A stretch of 45,328 nt of DNA from Pelagibacterales bacterium SAG-MED19 (GTDB taxonomy: Bacteria; Pseudomonadota; Alphaproteobacteria; Pelagibacterales; Pelagibacteraceae), in assembly GCA_014654035.1 (NCBI GenBank), contig JACWDQ010000010.1:1-45328 (forward strand), written 5' to 3'. A program made the translations under genes and the position numbers. How positions within the stretch are numbered: position 1 is the stretch's first letter; each line of letters starts with the position of its first letter. Positions 1-9,867 of the stretch are shown here, one piece after another. The notes under the pieces were generated by a model, which saw only the letters and a list, made by a program, of their open reading frames with translations, did not search any database and was not told the DNA's origin.

Positions 1-2846
1 AGAGGTTTCAAAAATTTACCAGTGTAACTTTCATTTATTTTACATATTTCCTCTGGTTTACCCTCTGCGATAATTTTCCCACCCTTCACACCGCCTTCTG
101 GACCCATATCAACGATATAATCAGCAGTTTTAATTACATCCAGGTTGTGTTCAATTACCACTACCGTATTGCCTAAAGCTACAAAAGTATGAAGAATTTC
201 AAGCAATTTTTTTATATCATGCTGGTGCAATCCAGTTGTTGGTTCATCCAGAATATATACTGTCCTACCAGTTGATCTTTTTGATAATTCTTTAGCCAAT
301 TTTATTCTCTGTGCTTCACCTCCAGATAGAGTTGTCGCTTGTTGTCCAATTTTAATGTAACCTAAACCAACTTTCTTTAATGTAAGTAATTTTGTTTTAA
401 TATTAGATATGTTCTCAAAATATTCACAACCCTCATCAACAGTCATATTTAAAACATCTGCAATACTTTTGTCTTTGAATTTTATTTCTAAAGTTTCTCG
501 ATTATAACGAGTCCCTTTACATTCATCACATTGAATATAAACATCAGGGAGAAAATGCATTTCATAAGTAATTACACCATCACCTTCACAAGCTTCACAT
601 CTACCACCTCTGACATTAAATGAAAATCTACCAGGCTTATAACCTCTAGTTTTTGACTCTGGCAAACCTGTAAACCAATCTCTAATCGGTCCAAATGCGC
701 CTGTGTAAGTAGCAGGATTAGATCTTGGTGTTCTTCCGATTGGTGATTGGTCTATGTCAATTATTTTATCGACTAATTCTGTTCCTTTAAATCCTTTAAA
801 AGGTTTTGGAATTTTTCTAGATTTATTGTTATTTAAAGTTAGATTAAGCGCATTATATAAAGTTTGCAAAACAAGAGTCGACTTTCCACTACCAGAAACT
901 CCAGTAACACACGTTAAGCTACCTAATGGTATTTTCAAATTTACATTATCTAAATTATTTCCTGATGCACCTGTAATTTCTAAAAATCTACCATTTTTTG
1001 CTAACCTTCTTTTTTGAGGGACTTTGATATTAAGTTTTTTCGATAAATATTTTCCAGTAATACTATTTTCATTTTTACTTATTTCTTTAAAAGTACCTTC
1101 AGCTACTACTTGGCCACCATTATTCCCAGCCTCTGGTCCAAGATCAATAATATGATCTGCATTTTCCATAGTTTCAGTATCGTGCTCAACTACGATAACA
1201 GTATTACCTAAGTCTCTTAATCTTTTTAATGCATTTATTAATTTAACATTATCTTTTTGATGAAGACCTATTGATGGTTCATCTAAAACATATAAAACTC
1301 CTGTCAAACCTGATCCTATTTGTGATGCTAATCTTATTCTTTGTGCTTCTCCACCAGAAAGAGTTCCAGATTCTCTAGAAAGAGTTAAATAATCAAGTCC
1401 TACATTCAATAAAAAATTTAATCTTTCATTGATTTCTTTTAAAATATGCTCAGCTATCTTTATTTGTCTTTTATCAAGATTATTCTTTAATTCTTCAAAC
1501 CATTTACTTGCATCTAAAATTGATTTTTCTGTAACTTCACTGATGTGTAATCCATTTATTTTTACACAAAGAGCCTCGTCTTTTAATCTATGACCATTAC
1601 ATCTTTCACATTTTGTATCTGATTGATATTGGGAAATTTCCTCTCTTTTCCAATCACTATCAGTTTCAAGATATCTTCTTTCTAAATTGTTAATAACACC
1701 CTCAAAAGTTTTTTTATGGGAATATTTTTCATAACCATCATCATAATTAAATTTAATCTCTTCATCATCGGATCCATAAAGGATTACATCTTTAATTTTT
1801 TTTGAGAGCTTTAACCATTTTTCCTCTAGTGAAAAATTGTAATGTTTTGCTAATGAAGCAAGTGTTTGAGCATAATATAAGGTAGTTGTTTTTGCCCAAG
1901 GTTCTATTGCTCCATCAATAATACTTTTTTTTTCATTTGGTATAACTAAATTTGGATCAACATTTAATTTAATACCTATTCCTTCACATTCTTCACATGC
2001 TCCAAATGGACTGTTAAATGAAAATAATCTAGGTTCTATTTCTTCAATAGTAAAACCACTTTCAGGACAGGCAAATTTTGTTGAAAAAATTAGTTTTTCA
2101 ATTTTTCTAAATTTTTTTGGCAATGTTTCATCTTCATATTCTACAAATAATAAACCATTTGCCAAATTTACTGCAGTTTCTATGCCTTCAGCCAATCTAT
2201 TTCCTAATGATGAGTTAAGAACAATTCTATCGACTAAAATTGATATATCATGTTTAATTTTTTTATTAATTTCAGGAATTTTTTCAATATCATACAGAAC
2301 ATTATCGATTTTAATTTTTCTAAAACCTCTTTTTTTATAGCCCAAAATTTCTTTTTTGTACTCTCCTTTACGACCTCTTACTATTGGAGCATAAAGATAG
2401 ATAGTTGATTTTTTTGGTAATTGTTTAATCTTATCAACAATTTGTGTAACAGTTTGAGACTCAATTGGTTTCCCTGTAAAAGGAGAATATGGTATTCCTG
2501 CTCTCGCATATAAAACTCTCATATAATCATAAATCTCGGTTACAGTTGCTACTGTTGATCTAGGATTCTTAGAAGTGTTTTTTTGTTCTATTGATATAGC
2601 AGGACTTAAACCTTCAATAAGATCAACATTTGGTTTTTTCATTTTATCCAAAAATTGCCTCGCATAAGCAGATAAACTTTCGACATATCTTCTCTGTCCT
2701 TCAGCATATACTGTGTCAAAAGCAAGAGACGATTTACCGGACCCTGATAGTCCGGTAATAACTACAAATTTCTCTTTAGGAATTTCTAAAGAAATATTCT
2801 TTAAATTATGTTCTTTAGCGCCCTTAATAACTATCTTTTTAATCAT
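1..2846 (-). CDS. uvrA: UvrABC excinuclease subunit A, C-terminal end cut by window edge
   Basis: UvrA is the damage-sensing ATPase of nucleotide excision repair; it dimerises and loads UvrB at lesions. The start is the ATG at 2846 ([20 protein letters not shown]). Visible in order: the first Walker A ([11 protein letters not shown], about residues 30-40), a zinc-finger CxxC pair (CERCNG), the ABC signature [14 protein letters not shown] with [11 protein letters not shown], a second Walker A ([12 protein letters not shown]), and the second zinc module (CEACEGDG ... CDECKGTR). The reading frame is open to base 1 and ends in the usual terminal context (YTGKFLKP), so only a few residues are missing from about 950. 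It is divergent from ssb across 90 bases, as in many alphaproteobacteria. Identification is firm; the stop codon lies outside the window. Confidence 0.97.
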   Translation of the reverse strand, partial: MIKKIVIKGAKEHNLKNISLEIPKEKFVVITGLSGSGKSSLAFDTVYAEGQRRYVESLSAYARQFLDKMKKPNVDLIEGLSPAISIEQKNTSKNPRSTVATVTEIYDYMRVLYARAGIPYSPFTGKPIESQTVTQIVDKIKQLPKKSTIYLYAPIVRGRKGEYKKEILGYKKRGFRKIKIDNVLYDIEKIPEINKKIKHDISILVDRIVLNSSLGNRLAEGIETAVNLANGLLFVEYEDETLPKKFRKIEKLIFSTKFACPESGFTIEEIEPRLFSFNSPFGACEECEGIGIKLNVDPNLVIPNEKKSIIDGAIEPWAKTTTLYYAQTLASLAKHYNFSLEEKWLKLSKKIKDVILYGSDDEEIKFNYDDGYEKYSHKKTFEGVINNLERRYLETDSDWKREEISQYQSDTKCERCNGHRLKDEALCVKINGLHISEVTEKSILDASKWFEELKNNLDKRQIKIAEHILKEINERLNFLLNVGLDYLTLSRESGTLSGGEAQRIRLASQIGSGLTGVLYVLDEPSIGLHQKDNVKLINALKRLRDLGNTVIVVEHDTETMENADHIIDLGPEAGNNGGQVVAEGTFKEISKNENSITGKYLSKKLNIKVPQKRRLAKNGRFLEITGASGNNLDNVNLKIPLGSLTCVTGVSGSGKSTLVLQTLYNALNLTLNNNKSRKIPKPFKGFKGTELVDKIIDIDQSPIGRTPRSNPATYTGAFGPIRDWFTGLPESKTRGYKPGRFSFNVRGGRCEACEGDGVITYEMHFLPDVYIQCDECKGTRYNRETLEIKFKDKSIADVLNMTVDEGCEYFENISNIKTKLLTLKKVGLGYIKIGQQATTLSGGEAQRIKLAKELSKRSTGRTVYILDEPTTGLHQHDIKKLLEILHTFVALGNTVVVIEHNLDVIKTADYIVDMGPEGGVKGGKIIAEGKPEEICKINESYTGKFLKP

Positions 2847-2936
2847 AATTTTTGTTGCTTTGACTTAATAAAATTAATATTCAGAGTAAATTGTGATATA
2901 AATCTAATTAATTAATTTAACAAATAATAAAATATT

Positions 2937-3392
2937 ATGGCTGGAAGTTTAAATAAAGTACTTTTAATTGGTCGTTTGGGCGCAGACCCTGAAATCAAAC
3001 AAATGAGCAATGGAAAAAATGTAGCAAGAATAAGCCTTGCAACGAGTCAATCTTGGAAAGATAAAAATACTGGAGAAAAAAAAGAAAAAACAGAATGGCA
3101 CCGTATAGTTGTATTTAATGAAGGTTTAGTAAATGTAGTTCAACAATACTTAAAAAAGGGTGCTCAAATTTATGTTGAGGGTCAATTAACTACCAGAAAA
3201 TGGAAAGACGAACAGTCTGGACAGGATAAATATTCAACTGAAATAGTTATTCAAGGTTATAATTCATCTTTAACTATGCTTGGTGGTGGAAATTCTGGTG
3301 GAGGTATTGCCAATGATAATACACAAACTTCTGACAATAATCAGGATATATCTCAAATATCTAACGATATGGATGACGAAATTCCTTTTTAA
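2937..3392 (+). CDS. ssb: Single-stranded DNA-binding protein
   Basis: SSB coats single-stranded DNA in replication, recombination and repair, and recruits partners through its acidic tail. The 151-residue protein has the OB-fold N-terminus ([16 protein letters not shown], then TEWHRIVVF and [11 protein letters not shown]), a Gly/Asn/Ser-rich flexible linker from about residue 115, and the conserved C-terminal tip DDEIPF, which shows the frame is complete. It is divergent from uvrA and lies 5 bases upstream of gyrA, suggesting a common transcript. AT-rich sequence with a possible -10 (TATAAA, about 2897-2902) precedes it, but the promoter is not clear. Confidence 0.97.
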   Translation: MAGSLNKVLLIGRLGADPEIKQMSNGKNVARISLATSQSWKDKNTGEKKEKTEWHRIVVFNEGLVNVVQQYLKKGAQIYVEGQLTTRKWKDEQSGQDKYSTEIVIQGYNSSLTMLGGGNSGGGIANDNTQTSDNNQDISQISNDMDDEIPF

Positions 3393-3397
3393 TATTT

Positions 3398-5980
3398 ATG
3401 CAAAAAACTGAAGTTCCTGAGGATAAAAATATAAAATTAATATCTATGCATGATGAGATGAGCTCATCTTATCTCTCTTATGCAATGAGTGTAATAGTAA
3501 GTAGAGCATTACCTGACATTAGAGATGGATTGAAACCTGTACATAGAAGAATTTTGTATGCGATGTATAAAGGTGGTTATGATTGGTCGAAACAATTTAG
3601 AAAATCTGCAAGAATAGTTGGGGATGTTATTGGTAAATATCATCCTCACGGTGATCAATCTGTATATGATGCTTTAGTGCGTATGGTTCAAGATTTTTCA
3701 ATGAGCTTACCCTTAGTTGATGGTCAAGGAAATTTTGGTTCAATTGATGGAGATCCTGCAGCAGCAATGAGATATACAGAAACCAGATTGTCAAAAGTTT
3801 CAGAATATTTAATTAACGATATAGAAAAAAATACAATAATTTTTAAAAGTAATTACGATGAAACTGAAAAGGAACCCACAGTTTTGCCTGCTCAATATCC
3901 AAATTTGTTAGTTAATGGTGCTGGTGGAATTGCTGTCGGTATGGCAACAAGTATACCACCACATAATTTAGGTGAAGTTATAGATGGAACTTTAGCTTTA
4001 ATAGAAAACAAAGATATTAAAATTAAAGATTTAATGAAACATATACCTGGGCCAGATTTTCCCACAGGAGGAGTTATTATAGGTAAAGACATTATTAAAC
4101 AAGGTTACAATAAAGGCCGAGGATCATTTAAAATTAGAGGGGAAATTTCTATTGAAAGTCTTAAAAATGGAAGAGAAAGACTTGTTATTACTTCAATACC
4201 ATATCAAGTTAATAAATCAATTTTGAATGAAAAAATAGCTCAATTGGTAAGAGAAAAAAAAATTGAGGGTATTAAAGACATAAGAGATGAGTCTAATAGA
4301 GAAGGCATAAGAGTTTCTATAGACTTAAGAAACGGTGTAGAACCGGAAACAGTAAAAAGACAATTATATAAAAATACTCAGATTGAAAGTTCATTTGGGT
4401 TTAATACTCTGGCTATAGTAGAGGGGAAACCTGAAACTTGTAACTTAAAAGATTTTTTAACAAATTTTTTAACCTTCAGAGAAGATGTTGTAATTAAAAA
4501 AACAAAATTTGATTTACAAAAAGCAGAGGAGAGAGCTCATATATTAATAGGTCTTTCAGTATCGGTAGAGAATTTAGATAAAATTATCAAAATTATTAGA
4601 AGTTCAAAAACTCCTGATGATGCAAAAAATTCAATTTTAAAAACTAAGTGGAAAATAAACAAATCTCAAAAAATGATCTCATTAATTGAAAATAAGAATA
4701 AAAGCAAAGGCCTTTATTCATTTTCAGAAAATCAAGTAAATGCAATATTGGAACTTAGATTACAAAAATTAACTGCTCTTGGTATTAATGAAATTGAGAT
4801 TGAGATTAAAAAATTAGCAGATCTTATTACTAAATATAAGAAGATTATTTCCTCAAAAAAAGAATTACAAAAAGTTATAAGTGAGGAACTAATAAACATT
4901 AAGGATAGATATTCAATTCCAAGAAGAACAAAAATAATTGATGTTGTTCTAAATTATGATATTGAGGAAACTATTCAAAAACAATCTGTCTTAATTACAG
5001 TAACTTTGCAAGGTTATATAAAAAGAGGATCTTTAAAAAGCGTTAAAATACAAAAAAGAGGAGGTAAAGGAAAAACAGGTATAACTACTAGAAACGAAGA
5101 TTCAGTCGTTCAGACTCTTTCAGTAAATACCCATACTTCAGTTTTATTTTTTTCTACAGAAGGACTAGTTTACCGAATAAAAGCGTGGAAAATACCTGAA
5201 GGCTCTTCAACTTCAAAAGGTAAATCTTTATTTAATATTTTACCTCTTAAAAATCATCAATCTATAAGTTCAATTATGCCTTTTCCTGATGATGATACCG
5301 AGGTTAAAAATTATCAAATTGTTTTTGCAACCTCTCAAGGTAAAATTAGAAAAAATAGTCTCGAAGATTTTTCTTCAATTAATGCAGCTGGTAAAATAGC
5401 AATGAAACTTGACTCAAATGATAAAATTATTGGTGTAAAAATTTGCAAAGATGATCAAGACATTATTTTAAGCACTAAATTAGGAAAATGTATTCGTTTT
5501 GAGTCTAAAAAATTAAGAATTTTCAAAGGTAGATCATCAAAAGGGATTAAAGGAATAGTTTTAGCTCCTAATGATCAAATTGTTTCATTGTCAATAATAG
5601 ATAACGATAAAAGTCTGAAAAATATTAAAAAAACTAAAGATAATAGTTCAGAGCTTAAGGCTAAAGAAAAATTTATTTTATCAATTACAGAAAATGGATA
5701 CGGGAAAAAAACACCACACGTAGATTATAGAGTTACTAACCGTGGTGGTAAAGGAATTATAGGAATAATAAATTCACCAAGAAATGGAAATATTTCATCA
5801 TCTTTTCCTGTTTTTGATGGTGATGAAATTTTAATTTCAACAAATAAAGGAAGAGTCATCAGAGTAGCAGTAAAAGAAATTAGAACGGCAGGAAGAAACA
5901 CACAAGGTGTTCGAATTTTTAAATTATCAGGAGAAGAAAAAGTAGTTTCAGCTGACAAAATTGATGATAATTTAGTTTAA
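3398..5980 (+). CDS. gyrA: DNA gyrase subunit A
   Basis: GyrA is the DNA breakage-reunion subunit of gyrase (A2B2), which introduces negative supercoils. The 860-residue protein has the winged-helix region with [18 protein letters not shown] (about 39-56), the catalytic tyrosine Y126 in [10 protein letters not shown], a coiled-coil/tower region, and a C-terminal beta-pinwheel with the GyrA box KRGGKGKTG that distinguishes gyrase from Topo IV. In the quinolone region [10 protein letters not shown], Gln87 sits where E. coli has Ser83, while the acidic Asp91 (E. coli Asp87) is kept. Its stop overlaps the coaD start by one base (TAATG), indicating coupling. gyrB is not in the window. Confidence 0.97.
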   Translation: MQKTEVPEDKNIKLISMHDEMSSSYLSYAMSVIVSRALPDIRDGLKPVHRRILYAMYKGGYDWSKQFRKSARIVGDVIGKYHPHGDQSVYDALVRMVQDFSMSLPLVDGQGNFGSIDGDPAAAMRYTETRLSKVSEYLINDIEKNTIIFKSNYDETEKEPTVLPAQYPNLLVNGAGGIAVGMATSIPPHNLGEVIDGTLALIENKDIKIKDLMKHIPGPDFPTGGVIIGKDIIKQGYNKGRGSFKIRGEISIESLKNGRERLVITSIPYQVNKSILNEKIAQLVREKKIEGIKDIRDESNREGIRVSIDLRNGVEPETVKRQLYKNTQIESSFGFNTLAIVEGKPETCNLKDFLTNFLTFREDVVIKKTKFDLQKAEERAHILIGLSVSVENLDKIIKIIRSSKTPDDAKNSILKTKWKINKSQKMISLIENKNKSKGLYSFSENQVNAILELRLQKLTALGINEIEIEIKKLADLITKYKKIISSKKELQKVISEELINIKDRYSIPRRTKIIDVVLNYDIEETIQKQSVLITVTLQGYIKRGSLKSVKIQKRGGKGKTGITTRNEDSVVQTLSVNTHTSVLFFSTEGLVYRIKAWKIPEGSSTSKGKSLFNILPLKNHQSISSIMPFPDDDTEVKNYQIVFATSQGKIRKNSLEDFSSINAAGKIAMKLDSNDKIIGVKICKDDQDIILSTKLGKCIRFESKKLRIFKGRSSKGIKGIVLAPNDQIVSLSIIDNDKSLKNIKKTKDNSSELKAKEKFILSITENGYGKKTPHVDYRVTNRGGKGIIGIINSPRNGNISSSFPVFDGDEILISTNKGRVIRVAVKEIRTAGRNTQGVRIFKLSGEEKVVSADKIDDNLV

Positions 5981-6474
5981 TGAATAAAGTTGCAATTTAT
6001 CCAGGTACGTTCGATCCAATTACTTTTGGCCATATCGATGTAATTAAAAAAGGTTTAAAATTATTTGATAAAATTGTGGTTGCTGTATCTGATGTTGAAA
6101 ATAAGAATTATCTTTTTAATTCCGAGGAAAGAATTGAAATTGTTAAAAAAGCTTTATTTTCTGACCTAAAGTTAAACAAAAAAAAAATTTTAGTTATTTC
6201 ATTTACATCTCTTACCACAGATCTTTGTAAAAAACATAAATCAACTATTATTTTAAGAGGTTTGAGAGCTGTATCAGATTTTGAATATGAATTTCAACTT
6301 GCCGGCATGAATAGAAAGTTAAATAATAATATTGAAACATTGTTTTTAATGTCTGATGTTGAAAACCAAATTATTTCATCGAAATTTGTAAAAGAAATAG
6401 TTAAACTTAAAGGTAATATAAAAAAATTTACCACAAAAAGCACTATTAAATTATTAAAAAAAAAATATGAATAA
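5980..6474 (+). CDS. coaD: Phosphopantetheine adenylyltransferase
   Basis: CoaD catalyses the fourth step of coenzyme A synthesis, 4'-phosphopantetheine + ATP to dephospho-CoA. The 164-residue protein is full length and shows the nucleotidyltransferase signature at its N-terminus (YPGTFDPITFGHIDVIKK with the T/HxGH motif), the central ILRGLRAVSDFEYE phosphopantetheine/ATP motif, and the late ISSKFVKEI segment. Its start overlaps the gyrA stop by one base and its end overlaps the next gene by 8 bases, so it is embedded in a gyrA-coaD-ppi-tgt run. This order is common in alphaproteobacteria. Confidence 0.96.
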   Translation: MNKVAIYPGTFDPITFGHIDVIKKGLKLFDKIVVAVSDVENKNYLFNSEERIEIVKKALFSDLKLNKKKILVISFTSLTTDLCKKHKSTIILRGLRAVSDFEYEFQLAGMNRKLNNNIETLFLMSDVENQIISSKFVKEIVKLKGNIKKFTTKSTIKLLKKKYE

Positions 6475-7027
6475 AATTTTTTATAGTGTATTAATTTTTT
6501 TTTTATTTTTAACAAATCTAACAATGTCGGGGGAAAATATTATGATATTAAAACTAAAAGATGGAGATGTAAAAATTGAATTATTTGAAGATGTTGCTCC
6601 TAATCATGTAAAAAGAATTAAGGAATTAGCAAATTCAGGAAAATATGATAATGTTGTTTTTCATAGAGTTATCGATGGTTTTATGGCCCAGACAGGAGAC
6701 GTGAAATTTGGAAATTCTGGGTCAGCGGACTTTGATTTAAAAAGAGCAGGGATGGGTGGATCTGATTTACCAGATCTACAACAAGAATTTAATAGCCTCC
6801 CTCATGATAGGGGAACTCTTTCAATGGCTAGATCTTCAGATCCAAACAGTGCTAATAGTCAATTTTTTATCTGTTTTAAACCAGCACCATTTTTAGATCG
6901 ACAATATACTGTTTTTGGAAAAGTTATAGAAGGTATGGAAAATGTAGATAAAATTAAAAGAGGTGATGAAAAAAACAATGGAGCTGTTTCTGATCCAGAT
7001 AAAATTATTAGTTTTAAATCTTTATAA
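6467..7027 (+). CDS. Cyclophilin-type peptidyl-prolyl cis-trans isomerase, exported
   Basis: This enzyme accelerates proline isomerisation during folding. Residues 1-21 form a hydrophobic signal peptide after a short basic start (MNKIFYSVLIFFLFLTNL), so the mature enzyme should be periplasmic. The cyclophilin core follows: VVFHRVIDGFMAQTGD, the active-site SMARSSDPNSANSQFFI segment, and FLDRQYTVFGKVIEGM. At 186 residues it is a single-domain PpiA/PpiB-type enzyme. The gene overlaps coaD by 8 bases and ends 7 bases before tgt. A cytosolic form from the internal ATG at about residue 25 (MILKLKDGDVKIEL) is possible but less likely given the clear signal sequence. Confidence 0.93.
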   Translation: MNKIFYSVLIFFLFLTNLTMSGENIMILKLKDGDVKIELFEDVAPNHVKRIKELANSGKYDNVVFHRVIDGFMAQTGDVKFGNSGSADFDLKRAGMGGSDLPDLQQEFNSLPHDRGTLSMARSSDPNSANSQFFICFKPAPFLDRQYTVFGKVIEGMENVDKIKRGDEKNNGAVSDPDKIISFKSL

Positions 7028-7034
7028 TTTTTAG

Positions 7035-8147
7035 ATGGCATTGAAAAATTTTGCCTTTAAGATTTTAAAGACAGATAAATATGCTAGATGTGGTTTAATC
7101 GAAACTCATAGAGGAAATATTCAAACTCCAGCCTTCATGCCTGTAGGTACCCAGGCAACTGTTAAGGCTTGTACTATAGATGATATTAAAAAAACTGGTT
7201 CTGAAATTATTCTAGGTAATACATACCATTTAATGATACGACCAGGTGTAGATAGAATAAAAAGAGTTGGTGGATTACATAAATTTATGAATTGTAATTT
7301 ACCAATTCTTACAGATTCAGGTGGTTTCCAAGTCATGTCTCTATCAAAATTAAATAAAATTGATCCTGAAAAGGGTGCAATATTTAATTCTCATATCGAC
7401 GGTAAGAAATTTTATTTGAGTCCTGAAGAAAGTATAAGAATTCAACTTGGCCTAAATTCTGATATCGTTATGATTATGGATGAATGTCCAAAAAATACTA
7501 AAGATTACGAATTAATTAAGAAATCAATGGAACTATCTTTGTATTGGGCTCAGCGATCTAAACATGCTTTTGGCCATAATCCACAAAAAGCAATTTTTGG
7601 TATAATACAAGGAGGTCTTTTTAAAGATCTTAGAATTAAGTCGTTAGAGTCATTAATTAACATAAATTTTGATGGATATGCGATTGGGGGACTGGCTGTT
7701 GGAGAAACACAAAAAGAAATGTTCGGAGTATTAGACGATATTAAAAAAGATCTACCACCAGAAAAACCTCACTATTTAATGGGAGTGGGTACACCAGCAG
7801 ATATTCTTGGTGCTGTAAAAAGAGGTATTGATATGTTTGATTGTGTTTTACCAACAAGATCAGGTAGAACCGGACTTGCTTTTACTTGGAATGGTAGAAT
7901 AAATATTAAAAACAATAAGTATCAAAAAGATGACACTCCATTAGATGAAAATTGTGATAAATTTAGTTTAAATAGATATTCAAAAAGCTATTTAAATCAT
8001 TTGTTTAATACTAATGAAATTCTTGGATCTATGCTTTTAACTCTTCACAATATTAATTTTTATCAAGAGTTGATGTCATCAATTAGAGATAACATTAAGA
8101 ACAGTACTTTTGATGAATTTCACAATAAATACATAGATAAGTTGTAA
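7035..8147 (+). CDS. tgt: tRNA-guanine transglycosylase (queuosine pathway)
   Basis: Tgt swaps guanine-34 for preQ1 in tRNAs with GUN anticodons. The 370-residue protein has all core elements: D94 in TDSGGFQVMSLS, the nucleophile D269 in MFDCVLPTRSGRTG, and substrate-pocket motifs GIIQGG and AIGGLAVGE. The C-terminal zinc site is abnormal. The family motif CxCxxC...H reads CDKFSL (307-312), so only Cys307 and His338 of the four usual ligands remain; the other two cysteines are Lys309 and Leu312. The surrounding sequence (RYSKSYLNHL, LTLHN) is otherwise well conserved, so the gene is not decaying. No other queuosine gene is in the window. Confidence 0.95.
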   Translation: MALKNFAFKILKTDKYARCGLIETHRGNIQTPAFMPVGTQATVKACTIDDIKKTGSEIILGNTYHLMIRPGVDRIKRVGGLHKFMNCNLPILTDSGGFQVMSLSKLNKIDPEKGAIFNSHIDGKKFYLSPEESIRIQLGLNSDIVMIMDECPKNTKDYELIKKSMELSLYWAQRSKHAFGHNPQKAIFGIIQGGLFKDLRIKSLESLININFDGYAIGGLAVGETQKEMFGVLDDIKKDLPPEKPHYLMGVGTPADILGAVKRGIDMFDCVLPTRSGRTGLAFTWNGRINIKNNKYQKDDTPLDENCDKFSLNRYSKSYLNHLFNTNEILGSMLLTLHNINFYQELMSSIRDNIKNSTFDEFHNKYIDKL

Positions 8148-8180
8148 GATAGAAACTATTTGTCCCACAAATTCCTATTT

Positions 8181-8198
8181 GAATTATTTAAATAATTC
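8181..8198. repeat. 18-bp perfect palindrome upstream of tRNA-Lys
   Basis: GAATTATTTAAATAATTC is identical to its reverse complement with no spacer. It sits 34 bases after the tgt stop and overlaps a possible tRNA promoter (TTGAAT at 8179-8184, TATACA at 8201-8206). It may be a protein-binding site, or chance in very AT-rich DNA. It has no GC stem or T-tract and so does not look like a standard terminator. Confidence 0.5.
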
Positions 8199-8230
8199 TA
8201 TATACACAATTAAATTCTTGTGATGAATAT

Positions 8231-8306
<76 letters not shown>

Positions 8307-8314
8307 TTAGTATT

Positions 8315-9142
8315 TTATGATATATTAATGGGAGGGTAATCCAGAATAATTTCACTAGTCCATTCATTTATTTTTTTAATCCTATTATCAGCTGATGGAT
8401 GAGTGCTCATAAATTCAGGTGGAGCTTTGCCTTTATTAAATTCTTTCATTCTTTCCCATATTTTAACTGTTTCCCTAATATCATAACCAGATAAGGATGA
8501 AAAAATCATTCCTAAGTAATCAGCTTCGCTTTCCTGTTTTCTGTTAAAAGGATTCATAATTCCAATTTGCGATAATAAACCAACAGTATTCATTCCTGTA
8601 GCTCTATTAACTTGTGATAATTTTCCTCCAGTAAAAATATCTATTAATTGTGTTCCAGTATTTAAGATTGCACCACGACTAGCTCTTTCTACAGAATGTT
8701 TTGCAACAGCATGTGCTATTTCATGGCCCATTACAGCAGCTAAGCCGTTTTTATTTTTTGTAACATCAAGAATTCCTGTATAAACGGCAATCTTTCCTCC
8801 AGGCATACACCATGCATTTCTTACTTTTTTATTTTCAATAAGTATATATTCCCAATCAAAATTTGTTGTAGGGTCATTTAATTTTGCTTTATAAAAATAT
8901 TCATTTATTGATCCTTCCATTCTTTTACCAATATCTTTTATCAGGTTTAAGGTCTTAGAATCATCGCTCATTTTTTCTTTTTCTTTAATTTTTTCGTAAA
9001 TTTGTGCAGCTTGAGCGTTTAATTTTGCTTCAGGAATTATCTTTAGTTGTCTTCTTTCAGTGATGGGTGCGGTAGAACATGAATTTAGCATTAATCCACA
9101 ACAGCCACATCCTACATATGTTAAAAATTTTCTTCTATTCAT
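8315..9142 (-). CDS. M48-family metalloprotease, predicted lipoprotein
   Basis: This is a zinc-dependent peptidase of the M48 (BepA/LoiP-like) group, which act in the periplasm on envelope proteins. The 275-residue protein begins MNRRKFLTYVG, with a twin-arginine-like RRKF motif, and then a hydrophobic stretch ending in a lipobox-like LNSC (Cys22), so it is probably a lipidated periplasmic protein. The zinc motif HEIAH is at 140-144 in GHEIAHAVAKHS, and the third ligand is in ESEADYLGM (about 204-211). The C-terminal STHPSADNRI is typical of the family. It is convergent with tRNA-Lys and divergent from the DUF502 gene. Whether export uses Tat or Sec cannot be decided here. Confidence 0.9.
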   Translation of the reverse strand: MNRRKFLTYVGCGCCGLMLNSCSTAPITERRQLKIIPEAKLNAQAAQIYEKIKEKEKMSDDSKTLNLIKDIGKRMEGSINEYFYKAKLNDPTTNFDWEYILIENKKVRNAWCMPGGKIAVYTGILDVTKNKNGLAAVMGHEIAHAVAKHSVERASRGAILNTGTQLIDIFTGGKLSQVNRATGMNTVGLLSQIGIMNPFNRKQESEADYLGMIFSSLSGYDIRETVKIWERMKEFNKGKAPPEFMSTHPSADNRIKKINEWTSEIILDYPPINIS

Positions 9143-9172
9143 TTATATTTAATATTGATAATATATTTATTG

Positions 9173-9250
9173 ATGAATCTAAATAATAAAATATTATTAA
9201 TTTTATTTATAATAGCAATTTCGTTCGTAATTTACTCAAGTTTTAGTTAA
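9173..9250 (+). CDS. Possible 25-residue membrane peptide
   Basis: A 25-codon frame (MNLNNKILLILFIIAISFVI, then YSSFS) starts at ATG 9173 and stops 2 bases before the DUF502 gene. The peptide is a basic/polar start followed by a single hydrophobic helix. No clear Shine-Dalgarno sequence precedes it. It could be a small membrane protein or leader peptide translated with the DUF502 gene, or simply AT-rich sequence open by chance. I do not recognise it. Confidence 0.25.
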   Translation: MNLNNKILLILFIIAISFVIYSSFS

Positions 9251-9252
9251 AA

Positions 9253-9867
9253 ATGGCAAAAAATAAAAAAAAATCATTAACACTTGTTCTAAGAAATTAC
9301 TTTATTACTGGTGTTGTTGTTTTAATTCCAATTGGATTCACATTATATCTAAGTAAGATATTAATTGGTATATCTTCAAAAATTATACCACAAAATATAA
9401 ATCCTAATAATTATTTACCTTATGCAATACCCGGTATTGAAATTATAATTTCTATAATCTTTATTACAATAGTTGGTGGTCTATCATTATCATTCCTTGG
9501 CAAAAGAATTCTTAAACTAATTGATGATTTATTTAAAAGAATTCCTTTTCTAAGAACCATTTATTCAGCAATTTTACAAATGACTGAGTCATTTTCAAAC
9601 AAAGACAATGATAAAAAAAGTGTTGTACTGATTGAATATCCAAGAAAAGGAGTGTGGGCAGTAGGTTTTGCCACTAAAGAAAATAAAGGTGAAATGGCAA
9701 AAAAAACTAATCAAAAGTTGATTAATGTGTTTGTCCCAACAACACCAAACCCAACTAGTGGTTTTTTGTTAATGTTCCCAATTGATGATGTTATTTATTT
9801 AAATATGACTTTTGAAGAAGCTTCAAAGTTTATTGTATCAGCAGGTACTTCATCAGGAAATAATTAA
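9253..9867 (+). CDS. DUF502 family inner-membrane protein
   Basis: This 204-residue protein matches the DUF502 family, whose molecular role is not established. After a lysine-rich start it has two transmembrane segments (about 17-38, FITGVVVLIPIGFTLYLS, and about 57-80, IEIIISIIFITIVGG). A conserved soluble part follows, with RIPFLRTIYSAILQ, VVLIEYPRKGVWAVGF and VFVPTTPNPTSGFLLMFP, which are the family hallmarks. The gene is convergent with recG and overlaps its 3' end by 4 bases, so the two are expressed from opposite strands. In alphaproteobacteria DUF502 genes often lie beside recG, as here. Confidence 0.9.
   Translation: MAKNKKKSLTLVLRNYFITGVVVLIPIGFTLYLSKILIGISSKIIPQNINPNNYLPYAIPGIEIIISIIFITIVGGLSLSFLGKRILKLIDDLFKRIPFLRTIYSAILQMTESFSNKDNDKKSVVLIEYPRKGVWAVGFATKENKGEMAKKTNQKLINVFVPTTPNPTSGFLLMFPIDDVIYLNMTFEEASKFIVSAGTSSGNN

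Noticed and set aside
754-1017. Open frame of 87 codons on the plus strand
   Set aside because: It is antisense to uvrA, which carries clear motifs across the same bases.
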